Shown: positions 9,001 to 17,732, counted from the stretch's first letter. The stretch: 42,508 bases of DNA from an uncultured bacterium (GCA_902780865.1 CACZHC010000015.1:1-42508); one strand, 5' to 3'. Notes: generated by a model from the sequence alone, not told the origin. A program made the numbers and translations.

Positions 9001-10755
9001 CGAGACCGCGTAGTCCTGGCCGTTCGTCGCTTGCGCGAACGCGCTCCAGTCGGAGAGGTCGTGCTTCACGCCGTAGAGCGGACCGGCGTTAGGACCGTAT
9101 GGAACGGCATCGGTCAGATCGTTCGCTGCAAGCGGAGTCGGCGTCTCCACTATGTAGCGCATGGTCGCGGAGGCCGGAGGAATCACGATTTCGTCAATGA
9201 CCGTGTCCGTAACCGTGGCCGTCGCGACGATGTCGCAGGAGCCGTCCGTTTCGGCGGTCGGCTGCACAACCCACTCAAGCGTATGCGCCGTAGGCGTCGA
9301 AGAAGCCGCAACTGCAATGTCGGCACCAGCCGTGACGTTTGTCCCGTCCAGCATAAGCGCAACGGATGTCGTGGCGCTTGGCGAGCAGGTCGTTCCAAAA
9401 TTGACATTCGTTGTGCCCGCTGGCAGTTCAATCTCCGCAGACCCGGCAATCGCAACGGGGCCGGTCCAGGCAGAAATCCGCGCAACCTCCGATGAGGAGA
9501 GCGCACGGGCGAAGACTTGCGGACGAACCTCAACGCCTGCGAAAACTACAGACGCCTCAGTAGGCGCAACAGTTTCCGTACCCGTGATGGAATCAGCCGT
9601 GTCGACGACAGCAACACCATCAAGGAAAACCGCGTAGCGCGACCCCGCGCTGCGTCCCATGACAAGCGCGACATGGTGCCACGCGCCATTGAAAAGACCG
9701 CCGGCCGCTGATTTCGCGGCACTTCCGCCGCGGCCAGCGACGAGCGCACCATCAGAATCGAGCCAGAGCGCAACCGCGCCAGATTCTACCGAATTCGCGC
9801 TTTGCGCGTCAAAGAGAGAAACGTATCCGCCCGCCAATGGCGCGGCGGACGCAGGCGCGAAGAACCAAAGCGACACAGTTACCGCATCGGCAGATGAGAG
9901 TTCGTTCGTCGCATAGGCAGCAACAAGCCAGTTCCCATCACCGACACCATCGGCATTCGAGAAGTCAAGCGCATCGAGGCGCGCGACATTGTTCGAGTCG
10001 GTTGCAGTGGCGAGCACCGCAACGGATTCGTCGATTTCGTATGAGCCGTCAGGAACCGCCGTTGCGGCCTCGTCGCTTGCAAGCGGCTCGCGCCAGGCAA
10101 GCGCTTCGACAGAAGTCCAGGACTGAGTCCGCTCAAGCACGTTCGATGTCGAGACTACAATCCGCTCCACGTAGTTCGTGCGGCCAGCCGAATCGGGACC
10201 CGGCACGAAAGAACACCCCTTCGCGAGGTCAACGGGAATGATGAACCGGTCCACGACGACGCCCGAGCCGGACGTATAGTCGTAGAGCTGTATCATCGGA
10301 TAGCGCTTAGGGTTCACCTTTGACGGCAGGACGATCATCGTCCCCGACGGCGAATCGTATTCCTTGACGATGAGACCGAGTCCATCGACCTCTTCGTCGT
10401 TGTCGTATTCGTCGCTTGTGTAGATGAGGACCCTTTCGCCTGGCCCGATTGTGCGCGACGGCAGCATTGATGGGCCATCATTATTCTGGTTTGCCAGACT
10501 GTAGGGCTTGTCCTTGACCTTCTTGCCGCGGTGCGTGCGCACGATCTGGTAGTTAGCGAGATCGACGGACTCCGTGGCGGAGGTGTTCTCAAGCTCGATC
10601 CAGCCGGAGACCTTTCCGTTGGGGTCGAGCTGGTCGATGACCTCGCCAGTCGTCGGATGGACCGCGGCCGGCTGCGGGCATATCTCCGATATCCTCAGCT
10701 GCGCCGAAGCTGACGCAACGGCAAGAAGAGGAAGCATCACGAGCACTCGTTTCAT
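6070..10755 (-). CDS. giant secreted protein with lamin-tail, LamG-like and CotH kinase domains
   Basis: About 1561 residues, starting MKRVLVMLPLLAVASASAQ (signal peptide). The ATG at 10755 was chosen because GGGAGGTG precedes it; the next in-frame ATG upstream (10770) abuts the stop of the previous gene. Domains in order: lamin-tail-like beta domain (about 20-175), LamG/concanavalin-like (about 265-430), Ig/Fn3-like segments (about 440-680), a CotH kinase-like domain (about 690-1120) with the RGNTSAGW..KKSHGLRFNK segment and YDLNDSWG near 958-965, two more lamin-tail-like domains (about 1160-1265 and 1275-1360), and a C-terminal beta segment ending DWRFFRLKIE. CotH proteins are atypical kinases that phosphorylate secreted proteins. 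It begins 15 nt after the stop of the 1926-residue gene, so the two are co-transcribed and perhaps partners. Substrate and surface attachment are unknown. Confidence 0.85.
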   Translation of the reverse strand: MKRVLVMLPLLAVASASAQLRISEICPQPAAVHPTTGEVIDQLDPNGKVSGWIELENTSATESVDLANYQIVRTHRGKKVKDKPYSLANQNNDGPSMLPSRTIGPGERVLIYTSDEYDNDEEVDGLGLIVKEYDSPSGTMIVLPSKVNPKRYPMIQLYDYTSGSGVVVDRFIIPVDLAKGCSFVPGPDSAGRTNYVERIVVSTSNVLERTQSWTSVEALAWREPLASDEAATAVPDGSYEIDESVAVLATATDSNNVARLDALDFSNADGVGDGNWLVAAYATNELSSADAVTVSLWFFAPASAAPLAGGYVSLFDAQSANSVESGAVALWLDSDGALVAGRGGSAAKSAAGGLFNGAWHHVALVMGRSAGSRYAVFLDGVAVVDTADSITGTETVAPTEASVVFAGVEVRPQVFARALSSSEVARISAWTGPVAIAGSAEIELPAGTTNVNFGTTCSPSATTSVALMLDGTNVTAGADIAVAASSTPTAHTLEWVVQPTAETDGSCDIVATATVTDTVIDEIVIPPASATMRYIVETPTPLAANDLTDAVPYGPNAGPLYGVKHDLSDWSAFAQATNGQDYAVSIAVNPLSDLAGDAITSVRLIYRADFGEIVTNATPMALGAYDSKGAGQLYTASIPSSALPAAGHLLRWAAVVEDAEGRVWRTPSFCDPDNAYEWYGTIVVPTAEQVSADLQTFHLFVDPANHLAQMDVDAANQNLSLVPYNARCGVYDGQTGLYYDNVRIDLRGNTSAGWNKKSHGLRFNKSQPLTCTDPFDGVEIETRKTSFIAEWPDPARIRQALSFKVLRMAGCPVPFDYPVRIQRNGEFYQMSFHSNRFTDELIEDWYGLDPKGYSYKNVGTFANKTYAGGIEKKTPEDGNEGDLSVLNEFCNYIKGSQVTDADNATGLDDVTLTRKVVEKFDLPAWFNYLAITKITTETDDVWANLSVYYDVNGTGTWMPLAYDLNDSWGQYYKDDLTGHPKLGTLADADWFKSHPFYGGNRVRAHLADGGSAFGTDRNNRAFDVIWQNARFRRMYLRRLRTLMDEILKEPGTAKADTPFWVWAETVSAAENADYRLDVIKWNHGTGTPVWCWTDNAFDWDKNGNAVAAKGMDDLWDNYIVKRRVHLFDTHSVTNTSWEVGYAASKNAGIPEAQAPTASLKAGFSVLNVNAEGLFDASSETVLTISNANNVAVDMSGWKLSGAVEYTFAPGTVIDAEGALIVTTNRKAWVASKSQADLTALGAVMVVGNATFNPAVHSLTLKDGANVEALSLAPPSDEATYLRVCEVMSVPPESDGDTGEYVVVTNMSNSVTLELAGISMSATKTGDANPKMSFTCETNSLPLAPGATYRFERADWWPSGKITNNKVDFIVRDAGGAVVQTLHFETSWSGFEATDGAGASLIALAFGDTVTDISQWKPSFTLPADSTASAALVAAVKATPEIGWWLHDIAEQPDGAAAIAAFTGTAEDLSSCYLVNIAPQADPDIDLAILSISVAPDGTVTLTGDLNVYGKDYEGTLNGTLHMDMWSVLQGDPTGTNLMRKSVSEPIVFPSGDWRFFRLKIE

Positions 10756-10770
10756 GTGCACACCTCCCAC

Positions 10771-13700
10771 TTACCAGACAAGAATCATTGTGAGTGGCGA
10801 ACGCCCCGTGAGGTCGAGGAGTATTTGCCTCGCGGCGTCCGTGTCGGACGTCTCGGCTCCGTCGACGCCGTACTTGACCGTGCCGTTGCGCGGGACCGTC
10901 CCGATCGGGTCGGCCATGCGGTCGATCTGGAAGCCGCTCGCGGTCTGGACAAGGACATTGTTCGAGATTGTCCCAGAGGTCCTCAGGGCTGGCGAGTCGT
11001 TCGCCACGGAGAAGGAGAACGTCGGCGTGGCGCCTGATGCGTCGTCCTTGTTCAGTTGCCCGAGCCGGTGCGCGGTCGACGTGTGCTGGAGCGGCGCGGA
11101 CGCGAATCCGCCCTGCGGGACCTGGAACTCGTAGACAACCGGCCAGGACTGTGCCCAAGACGTGAAATCGCCGTCGACATGGTTCTGCTTCAGGAGCGGG
11201 TTTGTCCCGCGCAGACGCACCTTCATGCCGGGACCGTCGGCGTCCGCCGGAATGTAGATCGACTTGGCGTTCACCGCCGAGTCGTCGATGGTGACGACCG
11301 TGTTCGTGCCGCCGATCGACATCTTGCTCGAGAACGTCGCGGTCGAGCCGTTCAGGAACTCCACCGTTGAATACGGCGCGGCGAAGACGAACGAGGAGAC
11401 GTTCTGGAGCGTCGTGTCGGAGAAGCGCAGCGTCAGGTTCGTCGTGCTCGAGTCGGTCGGCGCGACCGTCCAGAAGTTGTCGTTGACGCGGCCGACCGTC
11501 ATGTCCCGGAATTCGAGGACGGAGTCCGACTTGGCGGCATTCTCCTGAAGCGTCGTGGCCGTGATGCGGCTCGTCGACGCGCCCTGCCCGACGAACGTCA
11601 GGGACGCGGGATTGTCGCCGAAGAACTGCAGCGTGCCGACCGTGTACTGGCCGGGGACGGAGACCGTGACGGGGTTCGCGAGCGTGCAGTCGGCGAACGA
11701 TGCCGTGGCGGAGCCGGACTGCGGGTAGCCACGGCCGTCGTCGGAGCTGCAGCTCCAGTGCGCGGGGTCGTTCCACGCGCCGTTCCAGTCGCCGTCGACG
11801 GGCTGCCACGTGTAGACGGCCTTGTCCGCTGGCAGGACCGTGCCGCTCGCCGTACTCGTCCAAGCCTGACCGGTCGGGACGCCTTCAGCCGTAGCGCACT
11901 CGTTGGAGCACAGAATCTCCCAGCCGACGTTGCCCCAGCCGCTCGCGGCGTGCGTAGCGGTGAACGCAGTCGAGGCCGCGCCGGGAGCAAAAGTCGCGAC
12001 CGTCTCCCACGCGCTCCACCCGCCGTCGTTCCAGCGGGCGAGGATCGTCGTCGTGCCGGCGCCGACCGTCGCGAGCGAGCCGCTCACGGAGACGTTGCGC
12101 TGGTTCGCGCCAGTCGTGACGGCGTTCATGGCGGCTGCGCCGAGCGTCGTGAAGGAGCCGACTTCCGTCGCTATTGCGACGCCGGCCGAGTTGCGCGCCT
12201 CAAGGCACCAGTAGTAGGTGACGCCGGAGGTGAGGTTCGAAATCGCGAGCGAGAACGGCTCGCCCGCCGCGACGGGCATCGGGTCCTGCTCGGTCATGCG
12301 CGAAACGTTGTCAGAGGTGCCGACGAGCGCGTAGACCACGCAGCCCGTGATTGGATCCTCGCCCTCGCCCGCCGTGCCGAAGCTCGTCACCGTGCCGGAG
12401 ACGCGCGCAAAGACGCCGTCAACGACGGAGAGCGAAACCGTGTCGAGGACGGGAATCGTCTGATCGCCCGGGACGACGCCCGAATATTTGGGGACGTAGA
12501 TCGGCACGATTTCGTCCGAGAGGCCCTGTGCGGAGCCGTTGTCGGCCATCGCACGCAGATAGATCGTCTTCTGGTCGACGGGAACCGTGATTTCGAACGT
12601 CCCCGTGCCGACTGCGTCTTGCGCGACGTTGACCGAGTGCGTGAGTGAGTTCGCGGCATAACCCCACTTGATGTAGACGTCGGCATCATTCGCGCCTTCG
12701 CCAGCCCACGCCACGCGCCAGGTGCCGGTGATCTTGAGGTCGCCAGCGTAGGTTGCGCCTGTGAGGGAGACTACGGGCTCGGCCGAGCCGGCGCCGCTGC
12801 CCTGCACGGTGTAGCGGACGATGACAATGCCGTTGCCGCCGTTCGCGCCCTTGTAGGAACCGCTCACGTCGCTGCCACCGCCACCGCCGCCGCCGAGACC
12901 GTCCGTACCGGCGACCGCATGCTCGTCAAACGCGGGGTTTACCGTGCCGCTCGGGACAGCCATTCCGCCGCGGCCGCCGCCGCCGTCGCCGCCGCCACCG
13001 GGCGAGCCAAGGTTAGTGGCGGAGCCGACCTGGACGCCGCCGCCGCCGCCGCCGCCCGCGTACCAGACGTCGGAGCCGGTGATGGCGCACCGGTAGCCTT
13101 GACCGCCAGAGCCGGCGGACGGCGGGCTGTCGCCCGAGCCGCTACCGCCGGCGCGGCCCGCACCGCCACCGCCGCCGGCCACGGAGTTGTTGTTGTTGGC
13201 GTTGCCCTGGCCGCCGGCGTTGCCCTGGCCGGCCGTGCCAGCGCCGCCGACGGTGCCAGCGATGCCGCCGCCGCCACCGCCGCTGCCGCCTGCGGCGCCG
13301 GGACGGTAGGACGCGTTGTCGGCGTTGCCGCCGGCGCCGCCGCCGACGGTCTCGACGAGGACGGTCTGCCCGAGCGCGATGGAGGACGCGCCGCCGCTCG
13401 TGCCGTAGGCCGTCGCAGACTCGGACGCAACGCCGCCGGCACCGACCGTCACGGTGTAGGTCGAGCCGCCGGCCACGGCAAGCGCGGTATCGTGGATGAG
13501 GCCGCCCGCACCACCGCCGCCACCGCGACGGTAGCCGCCGGGACCGCCACCCGCGACGACAAGCGCCTCAATCGAGGAGGCATACGACGGCGGCGTGAAC
13601 TCATATGTGTTCACGCCCGTCTCGGGGTCGATCTCGAAGATGTGGACGTAGTCGTTGCCGATGCGCATGCGCTCGCCGCCTGTGCCGCCGGCGCCCGTGC

Positions 13701-16551
13701 CGCCCGTCGTGAAGGAGCCCTCGGCGATCTCGGAATCCGTCGGCGTCTCAAGGTTGTTCACAGCCTTGAGCTTCCAGGAGTAGGGCGTCTCGGGGTCGAG
13801 ACCCGTCACCGCTTTCTTGAACGCCGTGCCCTCGGCGAGGGCTGGGGCGAGAACGGTCCACTCAGCCGGTTCGGACTCGGCCGTCTTCCAGACCTTGACG
13901 AGGACGTCGCACGCCGTCGCGTCGCCGCCGCAGAGTCCGATCGAACCGCTGAACTGCGCGTATTTCGCGCTCGAGTCGGAGAGCGCGAGCGTTGCGATCG
14001 GGCGGGGCGTCTCGAGGAAGGTGACGACCTCGCCGCCGGAGAGGAAGGCCGTATCGACGACGGCGTCGTATTCGGCCTTGACCCAGTCGGCGCTGTCCTT
14101 GCCCCGGCGGAGGCGGACCTCGTCCATCTCGCCGTTGAACGAGCCGTAGCCGGAGGCGGACATGCCGCCGATGGCCAGGTCGGCCGAACCGTTCCTGGCC
14201 AGGATCTCGCTCAGGTTGCTGTCGAAGTTCTTGCCGCAGAGCGGCACCTGCTGCCGCGTGTGGTAGGCGCCGCCGTCGTAGTAGTAATCGACATAGCCGT
14301 CCGACCCGTAGACGACGTTGACCTTGCGCCAGGCGACCTGGTTCATGCCGGAGAGGTTGTTGTAGGGCGAGCCCGGGCTGAACGTCCGGTAGTAGGCGCC
14401 GTCGTTCTTGCCGAGGCTGGCCCAGATGCGGACCGGCTGGAAGTCGCTGTTGTGGCCGAACTGGAGGCCCCAGCCCTCCAGGGCGTCGTCGCCCTTGCGC
14501 GCGAGAAGGAAGGACCAGTCGGCGTTGGCCTTCGGGCTGAACCAGAGGGAGGCCGAGAACTCGGGCACGAGGGCGTCCACGGCCGCGCGTTCGGGCGAAT
14601 TCGCGTCGCCGAGGCTCACGAGGATGCGCCCGTTGGCGGCCGAGTTGCCGGACTTGGTGGAGTTGCGCCGCGCCGCGCCGATCCGGCCCGAGGAGACCGC
14701 GAGGGAGTTGGCGTGCGTCACGCCCGTCAGGGCGTTCGTCGTGGAGTCGTAGACGTACTGGGCGCCGTCGCCGCCCTCGCCGAGGTGCCAGACGCCCGTG
14801 TAGTCCTCCCAGGCGTTGTCGGCGCAGACGACGGAGCCGTTCTTCGAGGAGCGGTACCACATCGAGAACTCGGTGCCGTTCGTCATCCGCGGGAGCGTGA
14901 CCCAGACGAGCGACTCGCCGTTCGGGTACCACGTGTCGATCTCGTGCGGGATGCCGTTGCCGGCCGCGTCGAGAAAGCAGAGGTCCGCGCCCGAGACGTC
15001 GCCGGGGTTGTAGAAGTCTGCGTAGGAGAAGCCGGCCGGCGAACCGGCGGAGAGCCTCACGAGCACCGGGAAGTTCGTGAGCTCCTCCGTGCCGGCGTAC
15101 CCCGCCACGGTGAACTTCACGCCGCGCGAGAACTCGGCCACGTCCGGATCGGGGCGCTTGAAGTCGATGCCGGTCGTGAACGTGCCGGCCTGAACGGTCG
15201 TCCGGCCGAGGTCGTTCGAGGCCATGAACGACCAGGTGTAGTCCGCGTCCTCCTGGAGGCCGGTCACGTTGCGCGAGAAGGTTCCGCCCGACGCGAGGTC
15301 CGTGGCGACGCGCTCGTAGGCCGGAAGCGGATCCCCGGACGGGGCGTATGCGAACCAGAGGTCGCAGGACGAGGCGCCTATGCCCACGCCACCGACCGTG
15401 GCGCCCGCGGTGAATCCGTCGACGCCCAGCCTCGTGACGGAAGCGGAAAAGGACGGATTCACGGTGGGTTCGCTGGCGCCGACGGCCAGGAAGGACGCGG
15501 ACGAGGCGGTGTCGTACTCGGCCTTGACCCAATCGGCGGACGCGGCACCGCCCATGAGACGGCATTCGTCGAACGCGCCCTGCATGTAGGTCTCGGAGCC
15601 GTCGGAGTCGCAGCCGAAGGAGAGCGCGAGGCCGTTGTCCGTGGCGGCGTCGATGGTGCCGGTCTTGATCTGGGCGCCGTTCTGGTACACCGTGAGCGTT
15701 GTGTCGGAGTAGACGAAGGCGAGGTGCGCCCACGCCGTGTTGAGCGCAGGGCTGAACGTGCCGGTATAGGAGGGGTTGTTGGCGCCGCGCGCAGCGAAGT
15801 TGGCCATGCTCCCTTTGTTCATCTCGACTTCCCAGCCGTTGGCGTCCGTGTAATTGGCCTTGCGGGAGAACACGCGGGGATAATCCTTGCATCCTGACAT
15901 CTTCACCCAGCCCGACATCGTGAACGTGCCGCCGAGGCCGAAGCTGTTGTAGTTCGTGACGGAAAGGTAGCCCTTGTCCGCGGAGGTGGCGGTCTGGCGG
16001 CCGTTGCCGACGGGCCCGTCGACGGCGACGGAGTTCGCCGTGTTGCCCATGGGAGAGGCCGTGAGGCCGTGGCCCGTGGCGTCCGCGACGGAACCGGACG
16101 CCTCGTCCATGTGCCAGACGCCCGTGTAGGCGCTCCAGGTGCCGGTCGCGTCGGCGGCCGCGGCGACGCCGCCGTACCACATCGAGAACGTCGTGCCGGC
16201 GTCCATCTCGGGGAGCTTGACCCAGACGAGCGACTCGCCCGCCCTGTTCCACGCCTCGATCTCGTGGGGGATGACGTTGCCGTCCTCGTCCGAGAAGCGC
16301 AGGTCGGAGCCGTCCGCCGCGCAGGCGGCGTAGTCGAATCCGGACGGGGACGCCGCGGCGAGTCGCACGAGCACAGGGAAGTTCGTGAGCGGCGCAGAGC
16401 CGGCATAGCCGGACACGGTGAACGACGCCCGGTAGGCGAAGGCGCCGGGGTCGATGACGGCCGCCCGAAGGGGCAGCGCGAGCGCGCAGAGCGCAGAGAC
16501 AAGAAGTGCCGCAAATACGGCTATGCTCTTCGTTGCGAATTTTGTTTTCAT
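10771..16551 (-). CDS. giant secreted protein: DUF2341-LamG repeats, glycine-rich domain, beta-solenoid-like C-terminus
   Basis: A 1926-residue protein with a signal peptide (MKTKFATKSIAVFAALLVSALC). A DUF2341 domain (about 35-140, with LTNFPVLVRL and FSMWYGG) is followed by a LamG-like domain (about 145-345) and an Fn3-like segment. The same set repeats: DUF2341 (about 474-575, again LTNFPVLVRL and FSMWYR), LamG (about 580-830) and Fn3. Residues of about 990-1254 form a very glycine-rich domain with VVAGGGPGG at its start and GNGIVIVRY at its end, like the glycine-rich domains next to ALK-type receptors and in phage fibres. More Fn3-like segments follow, then a beta-solenoid-like region (about 1574-1926) with WNDPAHW and repeated TVGTLQF/LEFRDMTVG strands typical of autotransporter passenger repeats. 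It ends MILVW. Likely surface adhesion or glycan binding. No catalytic domain is seen. Confidence 0.85.
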   Translation of the reverse strand: MKTKFATKSIAVFAALLVSALCALALPLRAAVIDPGAFAYRASFTVSGYAGSAPLTNFPVLVRLAAASPSGFDYAACAADGSDLRFSDEDGNVIPHEIEAWNRAGESLVWVKLPEMDAGTTFSMWYGGVAAAADATGTWSAYTGVWHMDEASGSVADATGHGLTASPMGNTANSVAVDGPVGNGRQTATSADKGYLSVTNYNSFGLGGTFTMSGWVKMSGCKDYPRVFSRKANYTDANGWEVEMNKGSMANFAARGANNPSYTGTFSPALNTAWAHLAFVYSDTTLTVYQNGAQIKTGTIDAATDNGLALSFGCDSDGSETYMQGAFDECRLMGGAASADWVKAEYDTASSASFLAVGASEPTVNPSFSASVTRLGVDGFTAGATVGGVGIGASSCDLWFAYAPSGDPLPAYERVATDLASGGTFSRNVTGLQEDADYTWSFMASNDLGRTTVQAGTFTTGIDFKRPDPDVAEFSRGVKFTVAGYAGTEELTNFPVLVRLSAGSPAGFSYADFYNPGDVSGADLCFLDAAGNGIPHEIDTWYPNGESLVWVTLPRMTNGTEFSMWYRSSKNGSVVCADNAWEDYTGVWHLGEGGDGAQYVYDSTTNALTGVTHANSLAVSSGRIGAARRNSTKSGNSAANGRILVSLGDANSPERAAVDALVPEFSASLWFSPKANADWSFLLARKGDDALEGWGLQFGHNSDFQPVRIWASLGKNDGAYYRTFSPGSPYNNLSGMNQVAWRKVNVVYGSDGYVDYYYDGGAYHTRQQVPLCGKNFDSNLSEILARNGSADLAIGGMSASGYGSFNGEMDEVRLRRGKDSADWVKAEYDAVVDTAFLSGGEVVTFLETPRPIATLALSDSSAKYAQFSGSIGLCGGDATACDVLVKVWKTAESEPAEWTVLAPALAEGTAFKKAVTGLDPETPYSWKLKAVNNLETPTDSEIAEGSFTTGGTGAGGTGGERMRIGNDYVHIFEIDPETGVNTYEFTPPSYASSIEALVVAGGGPGGYRRGGGGGAGGLIHDTALAVAGGSTYTVTVGAGGVASESATAYGTSGGASSIALGQTVLVETVGGGAGGNADNASYRPGAAGGSGGGGGGIAGTVGGAGTAGQGNAGGQGNANNNNSVAGGGGGAGRAGGSGSGDSPPSAGSGGQGYRCAITGSDVWYAGGGGGGGVQVGSATNLGSPGGGGDGGGGRGGMAVPSGTVNPAFDEHAVAGTDGLGGGGGGGSDVSGSYKGANGGNGIVIVRYTVQGSGAGSAEPVVSLTGATYAGDLKITGTWRVAWAGEGANDADVYIKWGYAANSLTHSVNVAQDAVGTGTFEITVPVDQKTIYLRAMADNGSAQGLSDEIVPIYVPKYSGVVPGDQTIPVLDTVSLSVVDGVFARVSGTVTSFGTAGEGEDPITGCVVYALVGTSDNVSRMTEQDPMPVAAGEPFSLAISNLTSGVTYYWCLEARNSAGVAIATEVGSFTTLGAAAMNAVTTGANQRNVSVSGSLATVGAGTTTILARWNDGGWSAWETVATFAPGAASTAFTATHAASGWGNVGWEILCSNECATAEGVPTGQAWTSTASGTVLPADKAVYTWQPVDGDWNGAWNDPAHWSCSSDDGRGYPQSGSATASFADCTLANPVTVSVPGQYTVGTLQFFGDNPASLTFVGQGASTSRITATTLQENAAKSDSVLEFRDMTVGRVNDNFWTVAPTDSSTTNLTLRFSDTTLQNVSSFVFAAPYSTVEFLNGSTATFSSKMSIGGTNTVVTIDDSAVNAKSIYIPADADGPGMKVRLRGTNPLLKQNHVDGDFTSWAQSWPVVYEFQVPQGGFASAPLQHTSTAHRLGQLNKDDASGATPTFSFSVANDSPALRTSGTISNNVLVQTASGFQIDRMADPIGTVPRNGTVKYGVDGAETSDTDAARQILLDLTGRSPLTMILVW

Positions 16552-16631
16552 TGCTTTTCTCTTTTTAAAATTTGGATTTTAAAAACGTCGGCTGTGTTTC
16601 ACCGTCTACTTCTTCTCGAAGAAATTGACAA

Positions 16632-16835
16632 TTAATGCTGTCTTGTACAGATCCTCGCCGTGAGGATGATGCCCATGGAGACCGCGTTTCCTGACGTCTC
16701 GTCGAAGTCAAGGCGAGTGCGTTTGCAGCCGTACCGTACGTCTTCGCCAATGACTTTGCACTCGGCAACCGCCGATAGCCCCAAAAGCGAGAATATGAGA
16801 AACAGCATGCCTACCCTACACGTTCTCAATTTCAT
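16632..16835 (-). CDS. small secreted or membrane-anchored hypothetical protein
   Basis: A 67-residue ORF starting MKLRTCRVGMLFLIFSLLGL with a hydrophobic core and a plausible cleavage after SAVAE; the mature part would be about 42 residues with three cysteines. I recognise no family. Support comes from the position of the start codon: the -10 box at 16847-16842 and the TTGCCT -35 at 16870-16865 place the expected transcription start on the A of this ATG. It ends 80 nt before the 1926-residue gene, so both would share the promoter. An overlapping ORF in another frame (16565-16768) lacks a signal sequence and looks like a shadow. Confidence 0.5.
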   Translation of the reverse strand: MKLRTCRVGMLFLIFSLLGLSAVAECKVIGEDVRYGCKRTRLDFDETSGNAVSMGIILTARICTRQH

Positions 16836-16841
16836 GCCAAT

Positions 16842-16870
16842 ATTATACTCAAAAAAATGCTGGCAGGCAA
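16842..16870 (-). promoter_or_regulatory. promoter for the small secreted ORF and giant-protein genes
   Basis: The minus strand has TTGCCT at 16870-16865, a 17-nt spacer, then TATAAT at 16847-16842. Only 6 nt (ATTGGC) separate the -10 from the ATG of the 67-residue ORF, so the transcript should be leaderless. A run of seven T in the spacer follows the previous gene's end and may also act in termination. Confidence 0.7.
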
Positions 16871-16883
16871 GAGCGCGTCACAG

Positions 16884-17732
16884 CTAAAATTTCAGTCTGA
16901 CGAAAACGGCGTCGTGGTCTGATATGCGAAGCGCGGGGACAACCTTTGGAGGGCTTTCGACGCGGCAACCGCGCATAAAGATGTAGTCGAGCGTGCTCCC
17001 CGAGTGGCGGCCGCTCCCTGGATGCGTCATGCGCCCGTCCTTGGGAACACCCTCAAACGCATCGGCAAAGCCGGCGTCAAAGAGCGACTGGAAGAACGTG
17101 TCCTTCTCAAACGACTTAGAGAATCGATCGGCATTGAAGTCGCCTGCGACTATCACGGGCGGGTGCGGTTTTCCGCGCTTCGGCTTCTCCTGCTCGACAA
17201 GCTGCTCTATCGCGTAGGCGCGCTTGAGGCGATTCGTCTGGGCAATTGCTTCCGACGTCTGGCCATAGTTTGACTTTAGGTGAACGGCGTACACAGTCGC
17301 GGTTACCGTTGGCGATACGACGACTTCCGCGTGTGCGTATCCACGCGGCGGAAGCGCATCCTTGTGCGTCTTCCAACGGCTCCAGTTCGCCTTTGCGACC
17401 GGAAGTGTCGTCATGATGACGTCCTGCTGCTGGTCGAATCTATCGCGCCTGCGGTATGCGGTGACGATGGCAACAGAGAGGTTCGTGCGCCCTATCGCGG
17501 TGCAGAGCGCCTGCGCCGTCTCGATGTCGCGTATCTCGTTGAGGCAAAGGAGAATATCCTCTTTCCCCGAAGGGTCGACTTCCGAAATTCCGTCCGCGAG
17601 CATCTGCCCTGCGGCGCGGATAGTCGCTCGCTCTACCTGGTCGTTCGCCCTGTGCTCTGCCCGCCCGGACGGAAACCACTCGCCGTTCCAGGTTCCAACT
17701 ACAAGCGCGAGAACGAGCGAACTTGCGAGCAT
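16884..17732 (-). CDS. endonuclease/exonuclease/phosphatase-fold protein, probably secreted
   Basis: A protein of 282 residues of the EEP superfamily (DNase I, sphingomyelinase and inositol phosphatase relatives). Visible active-site motifs are GTWNGEW near residue 13 (metal/substrate Asn), CLNEI near 65 (catalytic Glu), YAVHLKS near 150, VAGDFNAD near 196 (catalytic Asp/Asn), LDYIF near 250 and ISDHDAVF near 272 (catalytic His). The N-terminus MLASSLVLALVVG is hydrophobic and could be a signal peptide, though it runs straight into the first beta strand. The ATG at 17732 overlaps the cysE stop (TGATG); an in-frame GTG lies one codon earlier. Substrate is unknown. It is the last gene of the metXW-cysE run and shows no obvious tie to sulfur metabolism. 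Confidence 0.8.
   Translation of the reverse strand: MLASSLVLALVVGTWNGEWFPSGRAEHRANDQVERATIRAAGQMLADGISEVDPSGKEDILLCLNEIRDIETAQALCTAIGRTNLSVAIVTAYRRRDRFDQQQDVIMTTLPVAKANWSRWKTHKDALPPRGYAHAEVVVSPTVTATVYAVHLKSNYGQTSEAIAQTNRLKRAYAIEQLVEQEKPKRGKPHPPVIVAGDFNADRFSKSFEKDTFFQSLFDAGFADAFEGVPKDGRMTHPGSGRHSGSTLDYIFMRGCRVESPPKVVPALRISDHDAVFVRLKF

Noticed and set aside
6988-9495. An 835-codon ORF on the plus strand
   Set aside because: It is antisense to the CotH-domain protein, is arginine/valine rich and has no recognisable motif.
12919-15897. A 992-codon ORF on the plus strand
   Set aside because: It is antisense to the 1926-residue DUF2341/LamG protein; its composition (A, G, R, V rich, no domains) is what GC-rich antisense frames give, and there is no promoter or ribosome binding site.
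13862-16252. A 796-codon minus-strand ORF in a second frame of the giant gene
   Set aside because: It is a frame shadow: almost entirely R, G, H and P, while the main frame shows repeated DUF2341 and LamG motifs.
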